A stretch of 20,084 bases of DNA from JBJXHC01 sp046160825. Lineage in GTDB: Bacteria; Bacteroidota; Ignavibacteria; UBA10030; UBA6906. The stretch spans positions 1 to 20,084 of the forward strand of contig JBJXHC010000010.1 in assembly GCA_046160825.1 (NCBI GenBank), written 5' to 3'. Positions 1-7,283 of this stretch are shown here, piece by piece; position 1 is the first letter of the stretch, and every line of letters starts with the position of its first letter. The translations under genes and the position numbers were made by a program. Under the pieces are notes generated by a model that was not told the DNA's origin, searched no databases, and saw only the letters and a list, made by a program, of their open reading frames with translations.

Positions 1-767
1 ATGAAAAAGAACCGTCGTTCCTGGCCCTGACTCAGCATTATTTCAACCACTCGGAGGAATCGTTCCGGAGGCCATCGGCGTTCGAGTGATGTCGTCCCCG
101 CATTGATATTCACACAGACAATCTCGAAACCATTTGTGCCTAAACCAAGTTTCCGGGTTGCTGAACGACGCTCTTCCGCCGACGGAAGGATCGGTGTGAT
201 AATGGCATCGGTGTCGGGTGAGATATTCAACGCCGAGAGCTGGCGAAGAAACACATCGACGACGTGGGCAGAATGGTCCAGGGGAATATGGTGCGTAACG
301 TTGTGTTGTCTCCAACGTGTCGGGAGTTCATAACCCACTCGTATAGGGGCATTCGACAGTGTTGAGATCAAGGTGGAGAATTTTGAAAAGAACTCAAGAT
401 CAAAGACGATATCGATTCGTTGTTGTCTGAGAAACCTGAGCACTGCAAACGTATCCCGAACGAACGCCAATGCCGATGAAGTGGAAATGATGAGGCGATC
501 TGTTGGTTGGGGAAGTTTATCCAGTAGTTCTCTGTTGTGCGAGAACGTGAGATAAAGAATTCGTGAATCAGGGAAACGATATTTCAAAGACGAGAGAAGG
601 GGCGTGCTGAGTAACACGCTCCCGAGGCCAAAGAACTTGATGATGAGAATTGTCTGCAATGGAGTCTTTGGTTCATGGCGCGGTCGCCAGCGTGAGATGA
701 ATCCCACAAGAAGACACAGCGGGATTCCCACAAACCGATCAATTCCTCGCATGACATTAACGTTCAT
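1..767 (-). CDS. Family 9 (heptosyltransferase-like) glycosyltransferase, 3' end outside window
   Basis: The minus frame starting at the ATG at 765-767 stays open to the window edge, giving 255 codons with no stop. It reads like the N-terminal half of ADP-heptose:LPS heptosyltransferase relatives (GT9). Residues 39-62 form the first Rossmann strand and loop (TILIIKFFGLGSVLLSTPLL). Further on, VCVNINAGTTSLERRWPPER resembles the start of the donor-binding half. GT9 enzymes usually have Gly-Asp in the first loop, where the Asp acts as catalytic base in WaaC; here residue 50 is Ser. By family it would transfer a sugar to a cell-surface glycan at the inner membrane. The ATG overlaps the TGA of the upstream methyltransferase (ATGA, 764-767), so it is the last visible gene of the minus operon. 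The family call is fairly sure; acceptor and donor are unknown. Confidence 0.82.
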   Translation of the reverse strand, partial: MNVNVMRGIDRFVGIPLCLLVGFISRWRPRHEPKTPLQTILIIKFFGLGSVLLSTPLLSSLKYRFPDSRILYLTFSHNRELLDKLPQPTDRLIISTSSALAFVRDTFAVLRFLRQQRIDIVFDLEFFSKFSTLISTLSNAPIRVGYELPTRWRQHNVTHHIPLDHSAHVVDVFLRQLSALNISPDTDAIITPILPSAEERRSATRKLGLGTNGFEIVCVNINAGTTSLERRWPPERFLRVVEIMLSQGQERRFFF

Positions 768-1588
768 GCAGTTGCTTTCCGCTGAAGGACGACCATGCTA
801 TGATCGCCAATACGGTTGAATGGGTAGACGCGGCAAAGTGCATCATCAATCTTTTCAAGAATGGGCAGAATACTTCCGAATCTTCTGTACGCGTTCACAG
901 ACGAAGGCGGCGGTGTAAAGATATTCAACCCCATTGTCACTACGTGCGTGAACGATTCACAAAAGACTTTCTTTATGTTCTGGGGAGAATGATAGAACGT
1001 CTGCACCTTGCCCCCATGAACATCGGCAAGACAGCCGTCCGGATTCGACCTTCGGAAAGCGCTTTTGATATTCCCACGAAAGAGGAACGCAAGTGTTTCG
1101 ATGAAGGAAAAGTCCGTCATCACGACAACGATCAAGTATCCGCCGGGACGTACAATTGCTCCGAGTTCATTTGCGATGTCGCCCAGGTCCTTTATGCAGT
1201 TCAGGCCTCCCATGTTTGAAAAGGCACCGTCGAACTGTTGACCCCTCAATTGATCAAGTTCACTAAACGGGAGAACCCCAAAGGTCATTCTTCCCGACGT
1301 TTGGCGCTGACCTGTTTTCTCACGCGCTTTTTCGATCATCTGAGGTGAGAGGTCGGTCGCATGAACATGAACACCATGCTGCGCAAGAAAGAGAGCGTCA
1401 GTCCCGGTGCCGCAATTCAGTTCGAGGATTGTTTGGTTGGGACTAAAATACGTGAGCAGAATATCTCCGTACATTCGGCGGAGTCGCTTTGTTGCAGGCA
1501 ATGCATCGAACTCATCGTCATACGTCGACGCACTGTTGTCAAACGCCTTTCGTGTCGCATCAACCTCCGTGGGCAACGAATCGCGCAT
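764..1588 (-). CDS. Class I SAM-dependent methyltransferase
   Basis: This 274-residue protein has the classic SAM-binding fold. Motif I is ILELNCGTGTDALFLAQ at about residues 54-70, and the acidic end of strand 2 is ATDLSPQMI at about 77-85. A later stretch, QFDGAFSNMGGLNCI, is the usual motif near the active site. It belongs to the broad group of small-molecule methyltransferases, and the substrate cannot be read from the sequence. The start ATG lies 2 bases after the stop of the radical SAM gene upstream. Its own stop overlaps the start of the glycosyltransferase, so it is probably translated as part of one message. In this setting a lipid, sugar or modified intermediate made by the operon is the likely methyl acceptor, but that is inference. 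Confidence 0.88.
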   Translation of the reverse strand: MRDSLPTEVDATRKAFDNSASTYDDEFDALPATKRLRRMYGDILLTYFSPNQTILELNCGTGTDALFLAQHGVHVHATDLSPQMIEKAREKTGQRQTSGRMTFGVLPFSELDQLRGQQFDGAFSNMGGLNCIKDLGDIANELGAIVRPGGYLIVVVMTDFSFIETLAFLFRGNIKSAFRRSNPDGCLADVHGGKVQTFYHSPQNIKKVFCESFTHVVTMGLNIFTPPPSSVNAYRRFGSILPILEKIDDALCRVYPFNRIGDHSMVVLQRKATA

Positions 1589-1590
1589 TG

Positions 1591-2994
1591 CTACGTCCGT
1601 GTACTTCTGGTAAGCTGCATTCCCACACGAGCAATCTTTGCTTTTGCAAATGTGCTGACGACCGACCCGAGATTTCTCCTGCCGTTGGACATCATCTTGT
1701 GAAGTGCGATCTCGTTCACGAGATGCCGCGTTGCAAACCAGTAGAAGCGCTCCGAATGGCGACCGGAGAAGTTCAGCGTGCGATCAGTGATCTTCTCCCA
1801 GGAATCGTTCACGATGAGATGATCTTTCACCTCGTTGTACATCGTTGTGCCTTTGATCGGATAGGCAAGGGTGGTGAGATACGTATCGGGGTTGGTTTCC
1901 TTGAGGTGAGTGATCGTGGCATCAATATCGGAGATTTCCTCACCGGGATAACCGAGCATCACGAAGAGTCCTGCCTGGATACCGTACTTCTGCGCCAACC
2001 CCGTAATCTTGCGGATCTGCTCGACGCTTACCCTGCGCTGCATTGCGTCGAGGATGCGCTGAGAGCCGCTTTCAGAGCCAAACCAGATGCGGAACGAGCC
2101 TAACTCCGCCATCTTCTGCAGAATGTCTTCATTGAGGCGGTCGGCGCGGGAGATACACTCAAACGGTATTCGGATATTCCGTTTCTTCATCTCCTCATAA
2201 AACGCATAGAACCACCTGTGGTTGATCGTGAAGACGTCGTCTGCAAACCAGAGCATGTCGGGCGTGTATTCGGCAAGAAGCATTTCGATCTCATCCACAA
2301 CGTTCTTCGCCGATCGGCGGCGGTGCGTATCGCCGAAGACCGACCTGCTGCACCACGTACACGTGAAGGGACAACCGCGCGCACAAATGAGCGAGACCGA
2401 ACCCAACTTATGATGAGTGCGCCACGTTTCAACGTATCTGTTCATATCAATGGCAGAGCGATCAGGGTGGGGAAGGAGATCAAGATCAGCGATGAGTTCC
2501 CGCTCGGCCGTCCGGATGATCTCACCATTCGATTCTCGATAGATGATGCCGTTGATGTGCGACATACCGTGTGGGCTATGTTTCTGAACGTGAGGAATGA
2601 CTTCTTCAAGCGTCAGTTCGCCTTCACCAATCACACCAATGTCGGCTCCGTGCTTGATAAAATCCTCGCCGTAGAACGGCACCTCCGGTCCGCCCACGAT
2701 TACCGTGCAACCCTTGCTCTTGCAATACGCGATCAAGTCAAGGGCGTTCAGCTTCGTCATCAAATTGACGTAGATGCCTACGAGAGATGGACGGTGGGTG
2801 TCGATGTAGGATCGGAATTCTTGTTTCGTTTGAAATGTCGAATCAAAAATATCGACGCTGAAACCCTTCGACTTCAGGTATGCAGAAATATAGAGGATGC
2901 CGAGTGTCGGATACGGTTTCATGATCCGTTTCTCGGTTTCGTCTTCCTGAAGAAAATATCCGTGCGTAAGAAGAATCGAATGGCTTGGAATCAT
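1591..2994 (-). CDS. Cobalamin-binding-domain radical SAM protein (second of a tandem pair)
   Basis: This 467-residue protein has an N-terminal B12-binding-like Rossmann domain (about 1-140; ends near VIGEGELTLEEV) followed by a radical SAM core. The [4Fe-4S]-binding CxxxCxxC motif is CPFTCTWC at 208-215. Downstream core motifs are WFGSESGSQRILDAM and GYPGEE. The classic base-off DxHxxG cobalamin motif is not visible, which is common in this class. Relatives include BchE, hopanoid methylases and many uncharacterised methyltransferases, so the reaction is probably radical methylation or a rearrangement on an unknown substrate. Its start overlaps the stop of the upstream paralog (ATGA, 2991-2994), and the two share their architecture throughout, pointing to a tandem duplication. 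Confidence 0.9.
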   Translation of the reverse strand: MIPSHSILLTHGYFLQEDETEKRIMKPYPTLGILYISAYLKSKGFSVDIFDSTFQTKQEFRSYIDTHRPSLVGIYVNLMTKLNALDLIAYCKSKGCTVIVGGPEVPFYGEDFIKHGADIGVIGEGELTLEEVIPHVQKHSPHGMSHINGIIYRESNGEIIRTAERELIADLDLLPHPDRSAIDMNRYVETWRTHHKLGSVSLICARGCPFTCTWCSRSVFGDTHRRRSAKNVVDEIEMLLAEYTPDMLWFADDVFTINHRWFYAFYEEMKKRNIRIPFECISRADRLNEDILQKMAELGSFRIWFGSESGSQRILDAMQRRVSVEQIRKITGLAQKYGIQAGLFVMLGYPGEEISDIDATITHLKETNPDTYLTTLAYPIKGTTMYNEVKDHLIVNDSWEKITDRTLNFSGRHSERFYWFATRHLVNEIALHKMMSNGRRNLGSVVSTFAKAKIARVGMQLTRSTRT

Positions 2995-4457
2995 GGTCGG
3001 TGTTCGAGGGCGAGCAATTCATTCTCCAGTTTCGGAAGCGTTGCCCGATGATACACTCCGGCGGCCATACGGCGCAAGTTATCGGGTCCCACACTCCATG
3101 GCTTCAGCAAACTCTCTTTCAGGATGTCAATGCTCTGGGCAATCCTGAATTGCTTGTGCGTGACCTTGTGCAGCACGCGATAGAAATCAGGGGAATAGGC
3201 GCCGGCGAACATCATCGCCAAATCCTGACTGTCCGTCCAGTTGTGTTTGCCATTCATCTGCGACTTGACGTTCTCGTAAAACTTCGTGCCCGGCAGAGGA
3301 TAAGAAACCGATACGCCGATTTCATCGGGGAGGCATTCCTTCACCATGGTGAGCGTGCGTTCGATATCCTCACGTGTTTCGCCCGGATAGCCGTATTGCA
3401 GGAAAAATCCCACCCGGATTCCCGCAGCTTTCATCTTTCGGGTTGCTTCGTAGATCTGTTCAACGGTGGTTCCTTTTTCCATCGCATCCAGAATTTTCTG
3501 AGAACCGGATTCTGCGCCGACCCAAATCGTTCTACACCCGGCTTCTGCCAGATCCCGGATGGTGTCTTCTTTGAGAAGCAGGTCCACGCGAGAGAGGCAC
3601 TTGAATGGAATGATGGCATCGGTTCTGACAACTTCTTCTCTGAACGCCGCGACCCACCCGGGCTTCAATCCAAAAATATCATCACAAAACCAGAGGTGGT
3701 CAGGCTGAATTGTTTGCTTCATCCACTTCATTTCCTGTGCAACATTCTGTGGCGATCGCGTATTGTACACCTGCCCGTAGATCGGCTTTGCGCACCAGTT
3801 ACAGTGGAATGGACATCCGCGCGTGGTCACCATGTTGGCCGAGAAATATCCATGGTGTGTCGTCCATGCCGAACGGTATCGCTCAACCTCAACAAGGTCC
3901 CATGCCGGAAAGGGAAGTGTATCCAGTTCCTTGACGACGGGGCGGTCAGGGTTTCGAATGATCTTGCCATCGACGCGAAAAGCAACGCCTTGAACTGATT
4001 CTACTCCGTAAGCGGAATTCTTCAGAATCGCATGCAGCAGTTCAATGAGCGTTTGTTCACCCTCGCCGCAGATGACATAGTCGGCATTGTGAGCAAAGTA
4101 CTTTTCGAGATGATCCACTGAATCTGAACCGTGAGCGATCACGGTGGCGCCGTGTGCTTTTGCCAGTTCAACCATCCGGAACGAGGCTTCGCGCATACGC
4201 GTCAAGCACATCTTGGTCAAGTAGTTGAAATCGTCATCATAGATAACGACGACTTTCGGTTTGTGGTGCAGGATGTGCGAAACAATCTCGGCTTCGTTTG
4301 ACGCCAGCATGCTATCGAACAGGCCGACGGAATAGCCGGCATTGCGTACGACATTTGCCGCATAGAGTGTTCCCAGCGGAGGATACGGCATCATCGCCTT
4401 ATACTCTTTCGGGTCGAAGGCGAGAAAATAGGAATGTGTGAACAGTACGTCGGTCAA
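2991..4457 (-). CDS. Cobalamin-binding-domain radical SAM protein (first of a tandem pair)
   Basis: This 488-residue protein matches its downstream neighbour from end to end. The N-terminal stretch FTHSYFLAFDPKE aligns with LTHGYFLQEDETE. The cluster motif CPFHCNWC lies at 215-222, then WVGAESGSQKILDAM and GYPGET. The start is TTG at 4455-4457: no ATG, GTG or other TTG occurs in frame between it and the upstream stop, and the next ATG codons (residues 22-23) would remove the N-terminal motif conserved in the paralog. No strong ribosome-binding site is seen, only a GAG about 6 bases upstream. By family it is a class B-like radical SAM enzyme using SAM, an iron-sulfur cluster and probably cobalamin. 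The substrate is unknown; having two paralogs suggests two successive or related reactions. Confidence 0.89.
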   Translation of the reverse strand: MTDVLFTHSYFLAFDPKEYKAMMPYPPLGTLYAANVVRNAGYSVGLFDSMLASNEAEIVSHILHHKPKVVVIYDDDFNYLTKMCLTRMREASFRMVELAKAHGATVIAHGSDSVDHLEKYFAHNADYVICGEGEQTLIELLHAILKNSAYGVESVQGVAFRVDGKIIRNPDRPVVKELDTLPFPAWDLVEVERYRSAWTTHHGYFSANMVTTRGCPFHCNWCAKPIYGQVYNTRSPQNVAQEMKWMKQTIQPDHLWFCDDIFGLKPGWVAAFREEVVRTDAIIPFKCLSRVDLLLKEDTIRDLAEAGCRTIWVGAESGSQKILDAMEKGTTVEQIYEATRKMKAAGIRVGFFLQYGYPGETREDIERTLTMVKECLPDEIGVSVSYPLPGTKFYENVKSQMNGKHNWTDSQDLAMMFAGAYSPDFYRVLHKVTHKQFRIAQSIDILKESLLKPWSVGPDNLRRMAAGVYHRATLPKLENELLALEHRP

Positions 4458-4502
4458 TGGATACTCAAATATAGAAACGCAGTTGACCTGAAAGGTGTGA
4501 GG

Positions 4503-4673
4503 TTACCAGCCGCCATAGTGATTTCTTCTGCGACGATAACGAGGGATGTGTCCGCGGGTTTTATCAAGAACATAGATAACTCTGGGTCTTGGGAACAGCA
4601 ATTGTGGTCGTACAGTTGGAGGGGTCAATGTGAGGAGACACGCGAACAGGAACACACACGCGAGTGTCCTCAT
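4503..4673 (-). CDS. Small exported Arg-rich protein, 56 residues
   Basis: The ATG at 4671-4673 overlaps the TGA of the upstream nucleotidyltransferase-like gene (ATGA, 4670-4673), the same junction type used elsewhere in this operon, and this decides the start. The product begins with a signal peptide or membrane anchor (MRTLACVFLFACLLTLT) and continues with a basic tail of about 40 residues, ending RYRRRRNHYGGW. There is no recognisable domain. The frame closes with TAA 45 bases before the TTG of the first radical SAM gene. Possible roles are a small periplasmic or membrane accessory protein, or a peptide substrate of the neighbouring radical SAM enzymes. Nothing in the sequence settles this. 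A longer in-frame extension upstream would overlap the neighbour heavily and is less likely. Confidence 0.6.
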   Translation of the reverse strand: MRTLACVFLFACLLTLTPPTVRPQLLFPRPRVIYVLDKTRGHIPRYRRRRNHYGGW

Positions 4674-5575
4674 CTCTCTATGCCCGAGTCTTCCAACTTC
4701 TTCTGATACATGACGAGGATCTTGTCTTCGAAGTTGCCCACGTATGCACGTGACTCCGTCTTGGTGCAACGGAAAATACGCGCTCGTGTCTCAACGTCAA
4801 AATCCGGATAACGTTTTGACCACACTCGTTCCATCTTCCTGAGGAGGTAGCTATCAATGGCATCGGCAGGAAGAAATCGAAAAACGGATTCCAGCAGAGA
4901 CTGGACCATGCTTGGTCGTTCGTGTGTCTGTGGAATATCAAAATGCGCCGGGTCATAGTTGGGAAAGTACTGTTTGATCCAGGAATTTGTTGCAAGGTAT
5001 TGTCTGAAGAGTTTCTCGTTGTACAACGGCTTGAGTGTGGCGATTTCGGTTGCAGTGAAAACACTGCGCGTATCAAGCTCCAAACTGTCCGACGTCGCGA
5101 AATAATTCAAACAAAAATACTTCTTCCTGTTGAGAAGGAATATTTTCTTGAACAGAATCAGAAGCGTGCGTGCTATCCAGAGCCGGCCGGGTTCAGTGAT
5201 GACAAAGAAATCAATGTCGCTATCTTCGTTGCTGACATTCTTAGACAGATCGCCCGAAACAAACACTCCCCGCACAAACGGGAATCGCCGGATGATGTGC
5301 ATGGAAACCCGGGCGCGCTTCCACATCTTTTCGGCGCGTTGTTCCTTGAGTTTCCGATGAACAATAATCTCCGGAGACTTCTCACTGACAAAATAATACC
5401 CATCGTGAGACAGAATTTGCGGTGAGCGGTCCGGGTCCTGCAAATGAGCATGGAACTCATCAAACGACATGGAGTTGACAGGAAGGAACGTAAACAGTTC
5501 CCTGGCGGTCAGCGGATGATGCCAGATGTCATAGTACAGCAATGTCTTGAGGATTTCAGTGTTTAAGTGTTTCAT
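4670..5575 (-). CDS. Winged-helix/nucleotidyltransferase-fold protein
   Basis: This 301-residue protein opens with a winged-helix-like segment (LKTLLYYDIWHHPLTAREL, about 9-27) of a type often joined to nucleotidyltransferase domains. The nucleotidyltransferase signature follows: VSGDLSKN then NEDSDIDFFVI at about 106-126, the Gly-rich turn and Asp-x-Asp metal-binding pair of the Pol-beta fold. The rest is helical. A TTG two codons earlier (5579-5581) could also start it, but the ATG at 5573-5575 is preferred. It is the first gene of the minus operon, about 75 bases after the predicted start of transcription at the divergent promoter. Proteins of this build are usually uncharacterised; transfer of a nucleotide to a sugar, lipid or protein is possible but not shown. 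Confidence 0.78.
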   Translation of the reverse strand: MKHLNTEILKTLLYYDIWHHPLTARELFTFLPVNSMSFDEFHAHLQDPDRSPQILSHDGYYFVSEKSPEIIVHRKLKEQRAEKMWKRARVSMHIIRRFPFVRGVFVSGDLSKNVSNEDSDIDFFVITEPGRLWIARTLLILFKKIFLLNRKKYFCLNYFATSDSLELDTRSVFTATEIATLKPLYNEKLFRQYLATNSWIKQYFPNYDPAHFDIPQTHERPSMVQSLLESVFRFLPADAIDSYLLRKMERVWSKRYPDFDVETRARIFRCTKTESRAYVGNFEDKILVMYQKKLEDSGIER

Positions 5576-5656
5576 GTTCAACGTTGTGCGACCGGCAAAA
5601 GGAAATCATCGCGCCGAAGTTGATGCCTGACCGGAATAGGGTGTTTGGTGACTGAC

Positions 5657-5687
5657 CAAATATGTGAAGATTCCCTTGGATACGCAA
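5657..5687 (-). promoter_or_regulatory. FCB-type promoter for the radical SAM operon
   Basis: Read on the minus strand, TTG (5687-5685) is followed by exactly 20 bases and then CATATTTG (5664-5657). This is one base from the TAnnTTTG -7 element of Bacteroidetes-type housekeeping promoters. The predicted transcript would begin near 5650, about 75 bases before the ATG at 5575. The same spacing occurs in the two plus-strand promoters of this window. The identification rests on pattern and position only. Confidence 0.55.
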
Positions 5688-5692
5688 GGAAT
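5670..5692. repeat. Imperfect inverted repeat between the divergent promoters
   Basis: ATTCCCTTG (5670-5678) and CAAGGAAT (5685-5692) are inverted copies apart from one extra C, separated by 6 bases. The repeat covers the -33 element and spacer of the minus promoter and lies just upstream of the plus promoter, so a regulator bound there could control both directions. No T-run follows on either strand, which argues against a terminator. An operator role is a guess. Confidence 0.3.
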
Positions 5693-5697
5693 GGAGG

Positions 5698-5728
5698 TTG
5701 TGAATCAGAATGGTAATCTGTATATTTT
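5698..5728 (+). promoter_or_regulatory. FCB-type promoter for the PASTA-rpe transcript
   Basis: TTG (5698-5700), 20 bases, then TATATTTT (5721-5728), one base from TAnnTTTG. The predicted transcription start near 5735 leaves a leader of about 17 bases before the ATG at 5752. It also excludes the upstream in-frame ATG at 5710, which lies inside the promoter. The element sits back to back with the minus-strand promoter at 5657-5687. Confidence 0.6.
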
Positions 5729-5751
5729 CCACCATTAACAACGAACACTTC

Positions 5752-6525
5752 ATGGCCAAAAACAGACTTAGTCCTTTAAACAATCGGACACTTCGCATAG
5801 TTGCCTTCTCCATCATTGGTGTGTTCATTCTGTTCAACTACGCACTCCTCCCTTGGTATGTAAATCAGGGTGGCACACTTGTGGTACCGACAGTCACAGG
5901 AAAAAAGCTCGAAGATGCCCAAAGGATACTGGATTCCCTCGGGTTTGAACCGGTACAAGCCGAAACACGCCCCGACCCTAGGGCTCCCCTCGGAACCGTG
6001 GTCTCACAAAATCCACTCCCCGAGGCAATGGTCAAGAGTGGACGACGGGTCTATTTGACGATCAGCGGAGGTGAGGTATTGGCGAGTGTACCGAAACTAC
6101 GCGGTCTCTCGTTGCGTGATTCAAGGTTTACATTGGAACGCAGTGGTCTGCAACTCGGCGATGTCGCTTATGCAACTTCAGAGACCTACCCGCCGAACAC
6201 GATTATGGCACAGGCGATTGCGCCGGGGAGCAAGGTTTCACGTGGGACAAAGGTGAACATTAGTGTTAGCCGGGGAGCCGTGGCGCTTGACCTCGCTGTG
6301 CCGGAACTGACGGGCAAAACATTGGGGGAAGCAGAGAATATTCTAACTGAGAAAGGTTTGAAAGTCGGCAACATTACGTACCAACCAAGTTTCGATCTGA
6401 TCCCGAATACGGTTGTCGATCAATTCCCACGGGCAGGTGAATCGGTTTCCACGGGACAGGCCGTTGATTTATTTATTGTGGGAACAGGAAAGCCCAAAGA
6501 AGAGATTCAAGTTCCGAACAACTGA
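5752..6525 (+). CDS. Membrane-anchored protein with three PASTA domains
   Basis: This is a 257-residue protein from the ATG at 5752. An in-frame ATG at 5710 is rejected because it would lie upstream of the -7 element. It has a short cytoplasmic N-terminus, one membrane segment (RIVAFSIIGVFILFNYALL, about 14-32), then three PASTA repeats. These run about 42-107 (starting VVPTVTGKKLEDAQ), 111-176 (VPKLRGLSLRDS) and 182-247 (VPELTGKTLGEAE). PASTA domains bind peptidoglycan or beta-lactam-like ligands in Ser/Thr kinases and penicillin-binding proteins. Here there is no kinase or transpeptidase domain, so it is a stand-alone extracytoplasmic PASTA protein, perhaps a cell-wall sensor or scaffold. 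Its stop lies 11 bases before rpe, so the two are probably cotranscribed. Confidence 0.88.
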   Translation: MAKNRLSPLNNRTLRIVAFSIIGVFILFNYALLPWYVNQGGTLVVPTVTGKKLEDAQRILDSLGFEPVQAETRPDPRAPLGTVVSQNPLPEAMVKSGRRVYLTISGGEVLASVPKLRGLSLRDSRFTLERSGLQLGDVAYATSETYPPNTIMAQAIAPGSKVSRGTKVNISVSRGAVALDLAVPELTGKTLGEAENILTEKGLKVGNITYQPSFDLIPNTVVDQFPRAGESVSTGQAVDLFIVGTGKPKEEIQVPNN

Positions 6526-6536
6526 CGGATGTAACA

Positions 6537-7196
6537 ATGGTCAAGATAGCGCCATCGATATTGTCGAGTGACTTTTCAGATTTGAAGACGCAGATAGCTC
6601 TCGCAGAGGAGGGAGGGGCTGACTGGTTGCATCTTGATGTCATGGACGGCCACTTTGTCACCAACATTAGCTTTGGGCCTCCTGTCATCCGCTCCATTCG
6701 AAAGCTGACGAAGCTGCCGTTCGATACGCATCTTATGATTGAAAACCCGGATCAGTATCTTGAAGCATTCCGTGCTGCCGGAGCGGATCATATCACGGTG
6801 CATGCTGAAGCCTGCACACACTTGCACCGGACGATCGGCCGGATACATGAACTCGGCGCAAAGGCGGGTGTGTGTATTAACCCGGCTACACCAGTCTCTA
6901 CGCTCGTCGATATCATTGCGAGCGTGGATCTCGTCCTCATTATGTCTGTGAATCCCGGATTCGGAGGACAATCGTTCATTCGTGAGTCAACAAAGAAACT
7001 GGCAGAAACAGCGGATCTGATCAAACAGAAAAATCCCAACGTGTTACTTGAAGTTGACGGAGGCATCGACACTGAAACCGCACCTCTGGTGACCAAAGCC
7101 GGGGCGACCGTCCTCGTTGCGGGCAATGCCATTTTCAACACGAAGGATATCCCGGAAGCCATCAGGCATCTCAGAGCGAGTGCTGTCCAGCAATAA
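6537..7196 (+). CDS. rpe: Ribulose-phosphate 3-epimerase
   Basis: This 219-residue TIM-barrel enzyme interconverts ribulose 5-phosphate and xylulose 5-phosphate in the cytosol, in the pentose phosphate pathway. The family motifs are all present: APSILSSDF at the N-terminus, HLDVMDGHFVTNISFGPPVI with the metal-binding His and Asp, HLMIENPD, VNPGFGGQSFI, LEVDGGI with the second catalytic Asp, and the phosphate-binding VAGNAIF. Length and motif order are typical. The ATG follows the PASTA gene by 11 bases with no clear Shine-Dalgarno site. A strong terminator follows 35 bases after the stop, closing the two-gene transcript. Confidence 0.97.
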   Translation: MVKIAPSILSSDFSDLKTQIALAEEGGADWLHLDVMDGHFVTNISFGPPVIRSIRKLTKLPFDTHLMIENPDQYLEAFRAAGADHITVHAEACTHLHRTIGRIHELGAKAGVCINPATPVSTLVDIIASVDLVLIMSVNPGFGGQSFIRESTKKLAETADLIKQKNPNVLLEVDGGIDTETAPLVTKAGATVLVAGNAIFNTKDIPEAIRHLRASAVQQ

Positions 7197-7230
7197 GAAA
7201 CAAGAAATAGTATCAATCATATGACCAAAG

Positions 7231-7257
7231 AGGGAACCAAGACAGGTTCCCTTTTTT
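7231..7257 (+). terminator. Rho-independent terminator after rpe
   Basis: AGGGAACC (7231-7238) pairs perfectly with GGTTCCCT (7245-7252) around a 6-base loop, and a run of six T residues spans 7252-7257. It lies just after the rpe stop and before the promoter of the next gene. Confidence 0.92.
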
Positions 7258-7283
7258 AGTTTTGTGTTCTCTCAAATTAAGTC

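Noticed and set aside
43..315. Minus-strand open frame of 90 codons near the left edge
   Set aside because: It is out of frame with the glycosyltransferase, whose frame runs through the whole region with recognisable GT9 motifs.
800..1219. Plus-strand open frame opposite the methyltransferase (139 codons)
   Set aside because: Antisense to a clear SAM methyltransferase; no independent support.
2218..3051. Open plus-strand frame opposite the second radical SAM gene (277 codons)
   Set aside because: It lies entirely antisense to a well-supported gene and shows no recognisable domain.
2985..3998. Long open frame on the plus strand opposite the first radical SAM gene (337 codons)
   Set aside because: The minus strand carries a full radical SAM protein with conserved motifs here; the plus-strand translation has no family features and is a mirror of that coding bias.
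1591..4457. Assigning the radical SAM pair to BchE (anaerobic Mg-protoporphyrin cyclase) because Chlorobi relatives use it
   Set aside because: Both are shorter than I expect for BchE, and no chlorophyll synthesis gene is in the window; only the broad family can be supported.
5710..5751. Upstream ATG adding 14 residues to the PASTA protein
   Set aside because: It falls before the -7 promoter element, so the predicted message starts after it; the ATG at 5752 gives a normal membrane-anchored start.
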